Source of the DNA: Dendrophyllia cribrosa
Taxonomy: Eukaryota; Cnidaria; Anthozoa; Scleractinia; Dendrophylliidae
Assembly: GCA_024195265.1 (NCBI GenBank)
Contig: JAJLRJ010000014.1
Location: 15,359,959 to 15,423,958, forward strand
Length of the DNA stretch: 64,000 nucleotides
Direction of reading: 5' to 3'
Position numbers and translations under genes: made by a program. The notes beneath the pieces are model-generated. The model worked only from the letters and a program-made list of their open reading frames with translations. It had not been told where the DNA came from and did no database searches. Positions 22,585 through 34,608 of this stretch are shown piece after piece. How positions within the stretch are numbered: position 1 is the first letter of the stretch; every line of letters begins with the position of its first letter.

Positions 22585-23449
22585 CAGGGGCGGATCCAGG
22601 AATCTATAAAGAGGGGGCCGGAGTAATTTTTATAGTGACAATATGGGCGCGCCAGCGCCCATTAGGAGCGCCGAAGGCGTGACAATCTAGGGGGGTTCGG
22701 GGGGATGGCCCCCACGAAAAATTTTGATAATTGGAGTACTCGCAGATGCAATCTGGTGCATTCTGGACGCCTAAATTTAGCAATTGCTTGGATTCCATAT
22801 TGAACAAGAAATGCTGAAATATTTATAAAATACAGGTGTGGTTGTCAAAGAAGTACAATAAACACTTTTAAAATGATGCGTGTTTTGATGAATGACATGA
22901 CCTTTTCCAACTTAACAATCGGCGAGAACGCAACCTCGCGCCAAAGCAGCAACATTTCCCCCCGGAAAATTGATGCTATGCTGCATGCATTCTGGGAACA
23001 TTTGTGACCAAAAATGAAGGCTTCGGATGACAGATTTTAAAATAATTTTTCAAAAAAAATTAAACAAACGAAATATCCCGTGGAAATGACTTTAAGAAGA
23101 GTCACTGCAGGGGTTAATTAATGTCATCCTTCTCTGGTTACGCTTGGCATAGTCGTCAACAATTGCACCATAATCTAAAGCTACGTCTTTGTGAACAAAG
23201 AGCAGCAACAGTGCGTTGAGGCGGTCTTCTCCCATGATGCTTCTGTGAACATTCTTGAAACTTGTGTATAAAGGCGGGTTGATTCGAACAACGCTTGATA
23301 ATGTTCATATTGATAATAAAGGAAATATATCTCAGGCAATAAAGCAAAAGCTGCAAAATACCATCTGACAGACGTTGCAAACTAATAATAATAATCCCAG
23401 GCAAAAGGGGGGCCGCGGCCCCCTCTGCCCACCCCTAAATCCGCCCCTG
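22585..23449. mobile_element. Non-autonomous element with CAGGGGCGGAT ends
   Basis: Ends CAGGGGCGGATCCAGG and CCTAAATCCGCCCCTG are flanked by CAGCT at 22580-22584 and 23450-23454, an apparent 5-bp target duplication. The 865-bp interior has no recognisable gene. Superfamily left open: the termini recall some hAT-type families, but 8 bp would be expected for those. Confidence 0.65.
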
Positions 23450-23591
23450 CAGCTGGGTTGTTGTTTTTATCTGCACATATGTCGGTCATTTACCAATTGC
23501 TTGTTAGCATATATAAATTGATTGTTAAATACGGATGTAAGAGAAACCTGGGCCATGGAACGAGGTTGAACTTCTTCGATTTTGGTACCTC

Positions 23592-24231
23592 GTGGGGAAA
23601 AAACTGAAAATTTTAGTTGTCCATAAAAAGAGTCACAGGGAGTCGGCGCGGCAGTACAACACACCCCAGAACTGTAGCGTTCCCAAACTGTGTGATTTGA
23701 AAAGGGATTGGAGCGGCCAGTCATCATCAACTGTATATTTTATCATGGGTTTCTGTGTTCCTATAGTTATTATAGTAACATTGTCCGTGAAGATTCACAT
23801 CCGTCACAAACAAATCGAACGAGAACAGAACATCCAGTGTCAGAATCATTCCATGCAATACAAAGCAGACGAAAACATCGTTCGTGTGTCAGTCTGAGCA
23901 TAGTGGTTGCAATTTCCTGGGGTCCTACTTGTCTCATATATTCATGGTTCGATCCTACGCAGAGCAACTCTCTTCGGATGCTGTGCTAGGAATTGTAATA
24001 ACCGCTGAGATTTTAAACTTTTTCAGCTCCATTGCAAATCCTTTAATTGTCTACTGTTTTATTCCAAATTACCGTTGGTGTCGTTTTCCCCGCATGTGGT
24101 GGAAAATCGAAGACGTCAGCTTTAAGGAGAGATCCACCCAAAAATTACGAAGCTACGAGCATTATTCAGAACTTGGAATTCGAAACGATGTGGTAACTAA
24201 GGGAACGGATCCGTTGCAAGTTAGTCTTTAA
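23592..24231 (+). pseudogene. Class A GPCR, C-terminal part, frameshifted
   Basis: Three plus-strand frames read in turn as transmembrane segments 5 to 7. TM5 is near YFIMGFCVPIVIIVTL (23738-23790), followed by a basic third loop, TM6 as VVAISWGPTCLIYSWF (about 23904-23951), and TM7 with ANPLIVY (about 24031-24051), the NPxxY motif. A cytosolic tail ends at 24231. Frame changes near 23890 and 23950 break the reading frame. An upstream NCSV recalls extracellular loop 2. The retinal-binding Lys of opsins is replaced by Phe in TM7, so it is not an opsin. TM1-4 were not found, so the copy is truncated or earlier exons are lost. Ligand unknown. Confidence 0.6.
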
Positions 24232-24489
24232 TATGTAAGATTCAAATTACATTTGACTGGATTAGTGCTTATGCCAAACGCAAAAAGAAAAGATACTAAC
24301 GGTTTTTTTGTTTTTCAACTTTATTGCTCACTCTACAAATATATCTTGTTACACGAACAAACCAAAAAAAAAGTGTGTAGGTAGCCCAAACGGGAAGGAC
24401 GCGAACGGGGCACGTACGGGCGCCCCTAAAAAACGCATTTAGAAAGGCTAAATTTAAAACTGACAGTTATTTAAAAGCACAAACCACCA

Positions 24490-25238
24490 CATAAACAGAG
24501 GATGGTAGACCTGTGGTTCAAATAAATCATGCGCATGAGCAAGCAAGCTGGGAAAACCAGTTTGACTAGTTTACCACGAAAATTTCCCAATAGCGGTCAC
24601 TCGCTTTGGCCGGAAATGTTAACAACTCTGTGATTTATTATAATATGCTCTTTCTTAAGAAAACTCGCGCCAATTTAAGATTCTGAAATTTTTCCCTCCA
24701 AGTGAGAAGATTAATTAACTCTTAATAAATCTCTGTTAATTCGAACAAAAAGGAGTTTTCTCTAATTCGTCCTACAAACGTTTAAGGGATGACAATATTC
24801 AATATAGGAACCATTTCTTCGCCAGGTTTTTTTTTTAATTTGTAAAAACCGCTATTTTACACTAAGTTCCTTATCAAGATACATGTATGTTCCCGGTTTT
24901 CAGCCACGGTAACACAATTATTTGGCTTTAATTGAATTAATAGATTTTGAACCGAGATTAAAGATAGCTCATTAAGTTTAACATTGATCAAAGCTACAAG
25001 ACATGTTTCGACCTCTTTTCATGGAACTGGACATGATGTTCATTCGAATCAAAGGATTCACACCTAGCGTGCTAATAATCCCCCACAAATATTTGAGGAA
25101 CGCGTCGTTTAACGTCGGCTTGGTCCTAAAATCGGGGCTATGGCTTGTTATGAAATTGCCGCCGCGGTAACAACTCTGTGAATCAGTTAAGAAATCCTCT
25201 TGAAACTGTTTCGTTCTCTCTCGTGTTAATGTTTGTTC
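24490..25238 (+). repeat. Duplicated flank block, copy A
   Basis: 24490-24790 matches 38890-39150, and 24780-25238 matches 32830-33321, which is the host flank of the Polinton-like element and includes its TTGTTC target site (25233-25238). Non-coding. Confidence 0.8.
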
Positions 25239-25242
25239 AGTA

Positions 25243-25758
25243 CATAGTTAATAGAACAAACTGGTTATGAAACTCAGACCCCGTTTACACGGGTCCGGAC
25301 AAATTTTTGCACGGACGAATTTTGTTCCTAGACCACGGGTTTACATGGATCCGTGCAAATTCTGTTACAGATTGCAGTGGTGTTTACACGGAAACTTGCA
25401 CACTTAGCCGTTCAAAAAGTCGTCCAGTTCCGCCGGTCCCGTGTAAACGCAAGGTGGAACCGTGCAAGTTTTTGTCCGTGCAAAAATTTGTCCGGACCCG
25501 TGTAAACGGGGCCTCAGTCAGTCCTTTGTTATATGTTTTTGTTCTCCATTTCTTTTGTTCGTTTGCCTTGACCCTGCACAAAACACAAAAGGTATTGAAA
25601 TGCATATGAGCAACTGACCAGTAGAAACATTTGGGCTCACGCGTTAAACAAAACAATGTGCAGGGTCACGGTTCGTTCAACATAAAACAAAGCAGCTTTG
25701 TAAACTCTTTTTAAAATTTGTTGAGCTTCATAACCAGTTTGTTCTACTAACTATGTTT
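25243..25758 (+). mobile_element. Inverted-repeat element X, copy 1
   Basis: Ends CATAGTTAATAGAACAAACT and AGTTTGTTCTACTAACTATG, flanked by AGTA on both sides (25239-25242, 25759-25762). It is inserted between the TTGTTC target site and the end of the Polinton copy. A 235-bp element (25278-25512) sits inside it. A second copy is at 35777-36055. Confidence 0.75.
25278..25512. mobile_element. Inverted-repeat element nested in X
   Basis: Arms of about 38 bp starting (A/G)CCCCGTTTACACGGGTCCGG and facing inward, flanked by CTCAG on both sides (25273-25277, 25513-25517). The uninterrupted site is preserved in the other copy of X near 36010-36030. Confidence 0.75.
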
Positions 25759-26141
25759 AGTAGTAATGTACTACACTGTAGGGAAATTGCCCTAGAGAAT
25801 GTAGTACATCACTACTGTCATCTGATGGTACAATCGTATGGAAAATCATATGAAAATTAAATGGAAATATTAAATAGCAAATAAAATGAAACTATATGTT
25901 TTTCAAAAAAAAATTCAAAAAATTCTCAAATTAATTTTTCAAATATAATTTTCAATATTTTTGAAACTATATGTTTTTCAATATTTTTTAAATTATATAT
26001 ATTTTTCAAAATTTAAGTGCATTTAAATATTTCCATATTTTGAATCTATATATTTTTGTAAAACTGATCTCGTACCGCGTATAAGATTGAAAGCAATTTT
26101 TCTTGGAATAAACTAAATAAAATTATCTAATATTATATAGA

Positions 26142-26700
26142 ATGATTTGTGATCAAATAATTCATAATGAATTACAATCAATGGGCAATATGATTTGTGA
26201 TATTTGTGATGAAAAAATAAGTGATGATGATGTAAAAAATAAAATAATTCAATGTTGTGGTTGTATGGATATCATTAATTGTTATTATATGAATGTATGT
26301 CAAATCTGTGGACAGGTTTAGTTCATTCTTATAATTTTGTTGCTCCATATATTGACTTTTATGAAAATAGATATAAATTTAGAAAAAAGAGTATTTATAA
26401 TAGAAAATATCATATTGTGAATATTATGAATAATTCTAATTTCCAAATAAAATTTCATGATAGAGAAAAAATATATAAGATATTTGCATTAATAAACAAT
26501 GTATTACCAAACGTTAATCATAATCGTAAACGAATGATTAGTATTGAATATATATTAGTGTGAATATATCAAAAGCTTGGTTTGAAATATGATTTTTTAA
26601 ACTTCCAAAATCGAAGAAAACATTAAAGTTTTATGATGAATATTGGAAAGAAATTCATATACTAATAGGTGAACAAATGGAAGCAATTATTCAGAAATAA
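26142..26700 (+). pseudogene. VLTF3-like late transcription factor remnant, copy A
   Basis: ATG at 26142 opens a 59-codon frame with cysteine pairs (CDIC, CCGC, CQIC) of a zinc ribbon, stopped at 26319-26321. The rest continues in another frame (to 26561) with FRKKSIYNRKYHI and KIYKIFALINNVLP, then decays before a stop at 26698-26700. This matches the late transcription factor 3-like proteins of Polintons and related large DNA viruses. One frameshift near 26315 and further breaks after 26560 make it non-functional. It ends overlapping the convergent gene below. Assignment is by motif style and context. Confidence 0.55.
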
Positions 26701-27063
26701 ATTTTTGATTGTAATATTTCTCGAATTTGTCAGTAACAGGGCAAAGATCAATGATTATTTCATCAATCAACTTCATTTCATTTATAAATGCAGTACGGTT
26801 GAATTGAGTGCCTCTTAAACAAGATCGTAAATCAACTAATACTTTTTCATATGTGGTGTAAGCAAATTTAGCCATCTCTATTTTTTTTATAGTTTTTGAT
26901 TTCACTGTATGTTTTGAGTAAAAAACCAGAGAAAGTAACAGTACCAAGAATAATGGGATTCAATGTTATTGATCCAGCAATTGTAAGGAATTGTATTAAG
27001 GAATCTGATGTCAAATTGAAGGCTAAATTCAACCTCTTGAAATATTTGAAAGCTTTTTTGTAA
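26687..27063 (-). pseudogene. Small hydrophobic-segment Polinton protein, copy A
   Basis: Same protein as 34595-34975. The C-terminal part (to FEKYYNQKFISE) is open from 26947 to 26687, but an indel near 26895 separates it from the hydrophobic N-terminal half (about 26910-27060). Function unknown. It is conserved in position next to the VLTF3-like gene in both copies. Confidence 0.5.
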
Positions 27064-27149
27064 CACCAAAAATTTTGTGGTAATACTTATATAATGATTT
27101 AATTATTGATAATTTTTCTTATTCTTCTTTTGATATATTTATTGATTAT

Positions 27150-27640
27150 ATTATTTTATGGCGTTATGTATTAAATTAATATTGAAATGTTTTGATTTTT
27201 AACAGTTTCAGCCATTTCCACAGTTATAAATCCGTATGGTAAATCTAAGTTTATATCTATCGTTTGTCTTTGCATTCCAGATAAATTATAAGTTTCTGTT
27301 TGAGATAAATTGTAGTGATGGTTTATTTTTAAGAATATTGTTTTGTTGGATGATTCTATGATATTGTAGTGGCATGTTATTTTTTTAATTTGCTACCATT
27401 TGGAATCATTATTTTGTCACAATCATTCAATAGAAACGTTTTACCTCCCCTTTCATTTGTTTTTAATTGACCTAATAAATGATAGCCTGCATTCATAATT
27501 TTGTGTGACTCATATCCAAATTTGTTTCCATTACCATTTTGTTATTTTCAAAAATAAACGGAGAATCATACACACTACTATCGACATTAGGTTGAAAACC
27601 TTTGACTCCATATATTATTAAACTTGCATCTGCTTCATTA
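27150..27640 (-). pseudogene. Fibre-like protein fragment, copy A
   Basis: Matches 35100-35590 on the minus strand, the C-terminal part of the fibre-like gene. Cut at about 27640 by unrelated sequence. Contains SSHKVMNAGYH-type blocks and stops. Confidence 0.5.
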
Positions 27641-28160
27641 AGGTGGCTCCGTTGTTATTTCGGGCGCACTCGTCTATGACAAACTTTGTCTCATAACTTT
27701 TCCGGCTCTAAAGCGATGCTTCTAAAACTTTGCGAAAACTTACAGCTATTATCTAGCAATAATATGATAGAATTCGATTTTAATGAGAAAAAATATATTT
27801 AGCGATAATCGGGCTTAAATGAACCCCACTTTTTTAACAAAATCGCACCCTGTGAAAAATATTACTGTTATATTTGTGTTAAATTTCTGGAATCAGCTTA
27901 CATTGACTTAATACATACCCTTACCAAGTTTCAGCAAAATCGTTGGAGCAGAAATGCGAAAGAATTAACGCCATCAAAATTTAACCCCAAAATTCTCTTA
28001 AAATTTTAAATACTTCATGCTCTTTGACTAAACAATCTACGAACCCAAATTTCTGGGAGAAGTCTTCCCAATGCTTGCTAAATCTGAATTATAAGCCGAT
28101 TGCAAATCGTGCGAACCGTTAAAAAGTATTCACTAGTTCTGTAAATATTATAAAATGCTC
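27641..28160. other. No gene recognised
   Basis: Starts abruptly with AGGTGGCTCCGTTGTTATTTC at the Polinton break, probably another repeat. No end assigned. Confidence 0.4.
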
Positions 28161-28201
28161 CAAAACCTGCTCAAATCTCCAATGCTGCGTTTTCCATCAT
28201 T

Positions 28202-28322
28202 TTTCCAAAATTATCCTGCAGTTTGGTGTACATACATACATACATACATACTTTATTTGATAAGTAGGTTGGATAAAAAGGCAGCCAAAGGGCTGATGTG
28301 GACCTACTATACTAAAACTCAA
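28202..28322 (-). mobile_element. Short retroposon with (TATG)n tail
   Basis: (TACA)n at 28227-28250 followed by CTTTATTTGATAAG. On the minus strand it ends AATAAAGTATG(TATG)n like 4716-4846. It breaks an arm whose intact partner is at 29255-29290. Confidence 0.6.
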
Positions 28323-28854
28323 ACTCCTTCCACATGAATTTCAAGGTACTGCAATAGTTTTACATCAATTGTTTTCTGCTTAGATGGGCTTTTGCAATTG
28401 GAGAAATAGTTGTTGGGATTATAAGCTGCTCCGCATCTGAGCTCAGGCGAAGCTGACAAGCAGTTTTCAGAGTTTTGTTTATGAATACGAAATGAGCACG
28501 TGTGGAATTTATTCTAAGAATTCGCACCTTAGTTAGGGGGGCGTACGTGATATGCGCGCGTAGTCAGCGTAGCCCCCGCATTTAAAAACATTGAACCCCA
28601 TGGAAACTTATAATGGAGTGTACATGCCGTCCTCCCCTCCTGGGGTAACTAGCGCGCATATTTCGTTCGCCCCCTTATCAAGGTGCGAATTCTTAAAATA
28701 AATTCCACACGTGCTTATTTCGTATTCATAAACAAAACTCTGAAAACTGCTTGTCAGCTTCGCCTGAGTTCAGATGCGGAGCAGCTTATAATCCCAACAA
28801 CTATTTTCCAATTGCAAGCCCTTCTAAGCAAAAAACAGTCGATGTAAAAGTATA

Positions 28855-29233
28855 CACCGAATGCGAATATGGCCGTCAGGCAGTTTTTTGTTTGGCCAAG
28901 TTTTCAGAGAAATTAATGATATCACGTAAACAAGTGCTGCAAAGTGTACCATCTTGCGAAGTTTGAGTGTTTTTGGTTAAACGGTTGCAAAGTTATGGCT
29001 CACTGAAATTATAAGCATTTGTATGAGAAAAGACATTCTAGCCTCACTAGCCTCGCTTTCATGTTTTTCCCAAAATTTGATTGCCTATAACTTCTCCTTA
29101 AATAAGAATATGGCCTTGAAAATCCACACAATGACTTATTTCGACCTGATCTTTATCATTATTCGATTGCTTTTCTTTTCTTGAGAACCTGTCCAAACAA
29201 AAAATTGCTGTGCGGCCATATTTGCATTCGGTG
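28855..29233. mobile_element. TA-flanked 379-bp element
   Basis: Ends CACCGAATGCGAATATGGCC and inverse, TA at 28853-28854 and 29234-29235, matching Tc1/mariner target use. Non-coding. Confidence 0.75.
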
Positions 29234-29371
29234 TATTGCAGTACCTTGAAATTCATGTGGAAGGAGAAATGATGGAAAACGCAGCATTGGAGATTTGAAC
29301 AAGTTTCACCCTTTGAGTGAGCGTACGCAGTGCATCCTGGTATTTTTGCTGTCGCTGCGATCGCTGGAGAG

Positions 29372-29565
29372 TGGTTTCCATATGATCGCTACGATCGCCA
29401 CGATCGCTGAGATAGAATCACAGCGATCGCAGCGATCATTGTCGCTGCGATCGCTGTGATCGCTACGATCGCCGGAGAATGGTTTCCATATGATCGCTAC
29501 GATCGCTGAACTTTTTTTCCAGCGATCGCAGCGATCGCAGCGATCGTAGCGATCATATGGAAACC
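29372..29565. repeat. GATCGC palindrome cluster
   Basis: Dense overlapping GCGATCGC, CGATCGTAGCGATC and related words. Outer ends GGTTTCCATATGATCGCTAC and inverse, with an inner partial copy at 29473-29510. Inverted-repeat element with internal expansion. Confidence 0.75.
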
Positions 29566-30468
29566 GGGCTTAATGCAGATTATCCATGTAGAACTCTATA
29601 ATTTGCAAGAAATCCTGCTGTTGCTTTCCTTCGTATTTGCTTTTGTTCAATATATTTCCTTAAATGGTACAAGTTGATGGAGAACGAGTGGTCTTTCTTT
29701 CAGTACATACAACTACCTAAAACTTTTAAGGCTGCTACAGACACGTCACGTGTAGACGGTATAGCGCAAACATGCTATAATCGATTAGCAGGCTCTTGTG
29801 ATCCCCTTCGGTTAATATCTAAATACTCTTCACTGTAGCTCCTCAATTTCGCATACCTTTCGAGTAGCACAACTTACCTTTGAATAACTAGTGTTGTAGC
29901 TGTCTTTACGACTTCAGTCTGAGCTGTTAGTAAGCCGCAGCCAAACTATAAACCACTCGAACACGAACGTGGTTATCGATTCGGTGATGTCACCACCCTT
30001 TTCTGAACCTCTGTTTTTATTGGTCCATCATTTTTAAGTTCAGTCGTACCAAAAATAAATTGGATACTTTTGAACCGCCGTCAATATACAACTAACCTGT
30101 AGTCAATATCGTTGGTGGTTCAAATATACCTAATTCAATAAAGGTTGCTTTGGTCTTTGGTAATTGGGCATTGGGTAGCTATTGTTTGGCGGTCACTCAA
30201 GCAAAGCATTGCATTGTGTTCCGTATGCCCAAATGCCAATGCTCAATTACCAATGACCAATTGCCAAAGCAACCTTTATTGAATTAGGTATAAATCATTC
30301 GCATGAGCATTCCCATGGACAATTCTTAATGCCACTGTTAAATCGGTTTTCTTGTTTAGTTTGCAGTAATTGTTACAAAACATTTTAGGTAGCGCAAGCC
30401 ATAAATTCTTCTGGGAGACCAAACTTTTAAAGAAATCGAAGCCCCATTAAATTTTAGCAGACTTAATT
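29566..30468 (+). repeat. Dispersed block, copy B, with a TA-flanked insertion
   Basis: 29570-30120 matches 38365-38880 and 46325-46870, and 30300-30468 matches 39630-39770. Non-coding. It is split by the element at 30129-30288. Confidence 0.75.
30129..30288. mobile_element. 160-bp TA-flanked element
   Basis: Ends CCTAATTCAATAAAGGTTGC and inverse with TA on both sides (30127-30128, 30289-30290). Repeats of AATTACCAATG inside. Confidence 0.75.
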
Positions 30469-30659
30469 CACCTTTTCGGCGCTAAATTTCACGTGTAGTG
30501 TCACGTGACGTTTGATGTAAACAAACCGCCAAAGTTCGGACATCCGTTCTGAGCCGCGTACTACAAGTGTACGAACTACGAGTCGCAATTTCAAGTTCCC
30601 CTTAGTATATATTTTTTCCATTGTTTAACCCTTTGAAACTCGAATAGTTCTAGGTTCAA

Positions 30660-30852
30660 AATGTCAAAGCAGAAGTATAAGCGCGACTTTAACACATGAT
30701 TTTTGGCAGAACTTAAAACAATATCTGCCGGAACGTGGAGTTTCAGTAAGCGGATATTTAAAACCTTCGCTAGTGGAAATCGCCTCTGCAGTTGATAGAA
30801 TGGTTTGGCCAGTGGATCCAGATAATTTAATAATTCATGATATGCTAATTCC
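30660..30852 (+). pseudogene. SAP-like N-terminal fragment
   Basis: ATG at 30660 (MSKQKYKRDF) leads through one stop (TGA near 30696) and one single-base shift near 30718 into a segment rich in RGVSVSGYLKPSLVEIA and ending NLIIHDML. The spacing resembles a SAP-type DNA-binding helix pair found at the start of some coral transposon proteins. A second, more decayed version is on the minus strand at 31655-31800, in the opposite arm. Family naming is tentative. Confidence 0.45.
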
Positions 30853-30858
30853 AACGTG

Positions 30859-31507
30859 TCGCCGCCGTTTGGGTTGTACGATAATTTTACTGATAATTTA
30901 CCACTCCACTGATCACAACAAGGAACTCGCCGCTTACAACATTTGACGATTATCGGTTATTCAATGATAGTTTTAAAAGGGTATCGTACATTTAGTTTTC
31001 TATGGAGGATTTTAGGGTAAACTGATTTCAAATGCCGAGTGCAACGGACACGAGGTCACACAACATACCAACCGCCTGATGTCAAATTCCACAAGTGAAC
31101 AGTCACGGAAAACCATTAATTTTGTAGATCGAAGCTTAGTAGAGAGAGTTGAAGCTTAAAAAGAAAGCTATTTAACTTGTAGAGATTTGAAGTTTGTCTC
31201 AGTCAAGGCTGTGATTAGCATTCATTCGCTTCGCTTTACAGCTGCGTGGAGCTCGATGTTTATTGAACCATGTCTCCGCCGTTGGCAATTTTGACAGTCT
31301 GGCGACTGTTTCGGTTGCCACTATTTTTCATTCAGGCAAAAATTGATTTACCTGAGCAATCAGGAAAGATTCCAGACAACCATCATTGAATAAGCGATAA
31401 TCGTAAAATGACTTGTATCAAAGCGGCGGGTCCCTGCTTGTCGTGGAGTGGTAAATTAAATGGTTGAAGTACAAGCCGAAATTATCGTACAACCCAAACG
31501 GCGGCGA
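30859..31507. mobile_element. 649-bp inverted-repeat element nested in the foldback
   Basis: Ends TCGCCGCCGTTTGGGTTGTA and inverse. It interrupts the left arm of the outer element. Non-coding; target duplication not clear. Confidence 0.7.
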
Positions 31508-32305
31508 TGAGTTGATTCTACCCATAACAGTAAATAAAAGCTAACCATTTTAAAATGAGTTTTTAACCCTAAATAAATGCCGGATAGTTTTCTGTGCATA
31601 TAATTAAAAACCTCCATGGAGTATATACCTGATTTTGTTCACATGGATTGGAAATTAGCATATAATAAATTATTAAATTGTCTGCATCATTGGTTTGATC
31701 TTTTCGAAGTTTGGATCCAGTAGCAAAACCATTCTTTGAACTGAAGAGGCAATTTCCACTAGCGAAGTTTTATCTGCTTACTGAAACTCCACGTTTCTGC
31801 AAATATTTTTAAGTTCTCATCATCATCATCATCATTTTATTAAACAAATAAATTATATACAAAATTATAGGCACCCGCAGGTAGCATCAAGCTAATCGAG
31901 GCGGGTGCTTTTAGAAATAAATAGATAAATAAGAAATCACATTACAAATAAAATACGGAGATGAATAAATTGGTACATAGATAAATAAAGAAACTGAGTC
32001 TTACAAGATTTTGAGTGAGACATTTAACAAGTCGGATAATTATTTTCACACGTCTTCTGCCAAATTCACACGTGTTCTGCCAAATTCATAGCGTTAAAAT
32101 CGCTCTTATTCTTCTGCATTGACGTTTTGAACCTGGAACTATTCGAGTTTCAAATATATGTTAACGGGAACTTGAAATAGCGACTCGTAGTTCGTACACT
32201 TGTAGTACGTGGCTCAGAACGGATGTCCCAACTTTGGCGGTTTAATTTGTTACATCAAAAGTCACGTGACACTACACGTGAAATCTAGCGCCGAAAAGGT
32301 GAATT

Positions 32306-33321
32306 GCAAAACAAAATCGTAGCACCATTAAATATTAGCAGACTTAATTGCAAAACTTGGTTTCTAACCGGTCGCTAAAATCGTAGTTTCAAAGTGTTGG
32401 AAAGCTTGTATTGGTTTTATACTGTAAGAGAATTAAGTATTAAACTTAATTAGTTTATGTTGAACACAACTTTAGAAAAACTTCAATTATCGATCACCGT
32501 ATCTATTAGGTATAAATATATTGAAAATGTTCGACTTACGTTTCACACTCGTGTCTCGGCCAATACAAGTGAAGTGGAGTCTTGATACACCTCAGAGTGT
32601 AATCCTACAAATGACAGCAAAGATATTGAGGCCACAATTGACTTAGTCAAAGGGGAAATAGCAACGCGGTGATTATAACGGGCGAACAGTTAAATGATGG
32701 ATAGATTGAGAGATGTCAGAGCGTTGCCGTGGTAAATGATCTTTGTGACAGGACTGACCATTTTAGGGACACGGCTACTTGAAAACCTACTACTCAATCA
32801 GCGCCAGAGATGAGCTCGTCCTACCAAAGTTCAAGGGATGACAATATTCAATATAGCTACCATTTCTTCGCCGGCTTTTTTTTTTTTTTCGTTTTTTTTT
32901 AAATTTGTAAATACCGCTATTTTACACTGAATTCCTTATCAAGATATTTGTATGTTCCCGGTTTTCAGCCACGGTAACACAATTATTTGGCTTTAATTGA
33001 ATTAATAGATTTTGAACCGAGATTAAAGATAGCTCATTAAGTTTAACATTGATCAAAGCTACAAGACATGTTTCGACCTCATTTTATGGAACTGGACATG
33101 ATGTTCATTCGAAACAAAGGATTCACACCTAGTGCTCTAATAATCCCCCACAAATATTTGAAGAACGCGACGTTAAACGTCGGCTTGGTCTTAAAATGAG
33201 GGCTCTGGCTTGTTATGAAATTGCCGCCGCGGAAACAATTTTTTGGTTTTGTTTAACTCTGTGAATCAGTTAAGAAATCCTCTTGAAACTGTTTCGTTCT
33301 CTCTCGTGTTCATGTTTGTTC
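32306..33321 (+). repeat. Duplicated flank block, copy B
   Basis: Matches 39740-40400 (first part) and 24780-25238 (last part). It ends with TTGTTC at 33316-33321, the target site of the Polinton-like element. Confidence 0.8.
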
Positions 33322-33379
33322 AGTAGTAATGTACTACACTATAGGGCAATTGCCCTAGAGAATGTAGTACATCACTACT
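33322..33379. repeat. Left palindromic terminus of the Polinton-like element
   Basis: AGTAGTAATGTACTACA... and ...TGTAGTACATCACTACT pair across a centre AGGGCAATTGCCCT. Asymmetric only at a few bases near CTAT/AGAGAA. Could fold as a terminal hairpin. Confidence 0.8.
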
Positions 33380-34054
33380 TTCATCTGATGGCACAATCAT
33401 ATAGAAAATCATATGAAAATTAAATGGAAATATTAAATAGAAAATAAAATGAAACTATATGTTTTTCAAAAAAACTTTCAAAAAAATTTTCAAAACAATT
33501 TTTCAAATATAATTTTCAATATTTTGGAAACTATGTATCGTTCAATATTTTTGAAACTATATGTTTTTCAAAAAATTAAAGTGAGTTCAAAATATTTCCA
33601 TATTTTGAATCTATATATTTTTGTAAAACTGATCTCGTACCGCGTATATGATTGAAAGCAATTTTTCTTAGAATAAACAATATAAAATTATTTATTTTTG
33701 GAATAATTAATAATTAATATTTTTGAAACTATATGTTTTTAAAATATTTCAAACTCTCCTCTCTCAACAACAATGTAAACCACACATTCACAAAAATTAT
33801 TCATTTAAAAAAATGAAACTATATATTAGAAAATAATTTCATTCCAAAACACTAACTTTAATTACATTCTTAAATTATCTTAAATTCATCATTCATCATC
33901 ATATATATAAGCAATCTTTGAAACCACTCGCCGCAGCTTCAAACAACACAACTTTACAATCAACACAAGAACTTTCCTATACATTTTTAGCATTTTTTCA
34001 AAATTTATTGTTAATTCTTTTTGTTTAAAATTATATTATATAATATTATATAGA

Positions 34055-34608
34055 ATGATTTGTGATCAAATAGTTCATAATGAATTACAATCAATGGGCA
34101 ATATGATTTGTGATATTTGTGATGAAAAAATAAGTGATGATGATATAAAAAAAATAATTCAATGTTGTGATTGTATGGATATCATTAATTGTTATTATAT
34201 GAATATATGTCAAATCTGTGGATAGGTTTAGTTCATTCTTATAATTTTGTTGCTCCATATATTGACTTTTATGAAAATAGATATAAATTTAGAAAAAAGA
34301 GTATTTATAACAGAAAATACCATATCGTGAATATCATGAATAATTCTAATTTCCAAATAAAATTTCATGATAAAGAAAAAATATCTAAGATATTTGAATT
34401 AATAAACAATGTATTACCAAAAGTTAATCTTAATCGTAAACGAATGATTAGTATTGAATATATATATTAATGCGAATATATCAAAAGCTTGGTTTGAAGT
34501 ATGATTTTTTAAACTTTCAAAATCGAAGGAAACATTAAAACGTTATGATGAATATTGGAAAGAAATTCATACATAGGTGAACAAATGGAAGCAATTATTC
34601 AGAAATAA
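34055..34608 (+). pseudogene. VLTF3-like late transcription factor remnant, copy B
   Basis: Same protein as at 26142-26700, with ATG at 34055 and zinc-ribbon cysteines CDIC and CQIC. In-frame stops and a frameshift near 34225 break it; the second part is open over 34189-34470. It ends convergently with, and overlaps by about 14 bases, the minus-strand gene that follows. Poxvirus-type late transcription factor 3 relatives activate late genes, and the Polinton versions are assumed to do likewise. Confidence 0.55.

Larger units (their letters stand above)
25759..27640. mobile_element. Polinton-like element, truncated copy A
   Basis: Starts with the 58-bp palindromic terminus (25759-25816) and follows the same gene order as the copy starting at 33322 until the match stops at about 27640. 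A deletion of about 340 bp relative to the other copy lies near 26100. It shares the host flank of that copy, so it was made by segmental duplication. Confidence 0.85.
28165..29305. repeat. Foldback element with nested insertions
   Basis: Outer arms share CAAATCTCCAATGCTGCGTT, and inner arms match over 28330-28560 against 28670-28870. The left arm is interrupted by a (TACA)n-bearing retroposon (28202-28322). The right arm is interrupted by the TA-flanked element at 28855-29233. Confidence 0.75.
30469..32301. mobile_element. Foldback element with AATT target duplication
   Basis: Ends CACCTTTTCGGCGC and inverse, flanked by AATT (30465-30468, 32302-32305). The uninterrupted site survives at 39763-39773. 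Arms of about 380 bp each carry a version of the same short coding fragment. A 649-bp element (30859-31507) and a (ATC)n-tailed segment (about 31815-32040) are nested inside. Confidence 0.8.

Noticed and set aside
23592..24231. Opsin
   Set aside because: Loop 2 resembles opsins, but the TM7 position of the retinal-binding Lys is Phe and the gene is broken.
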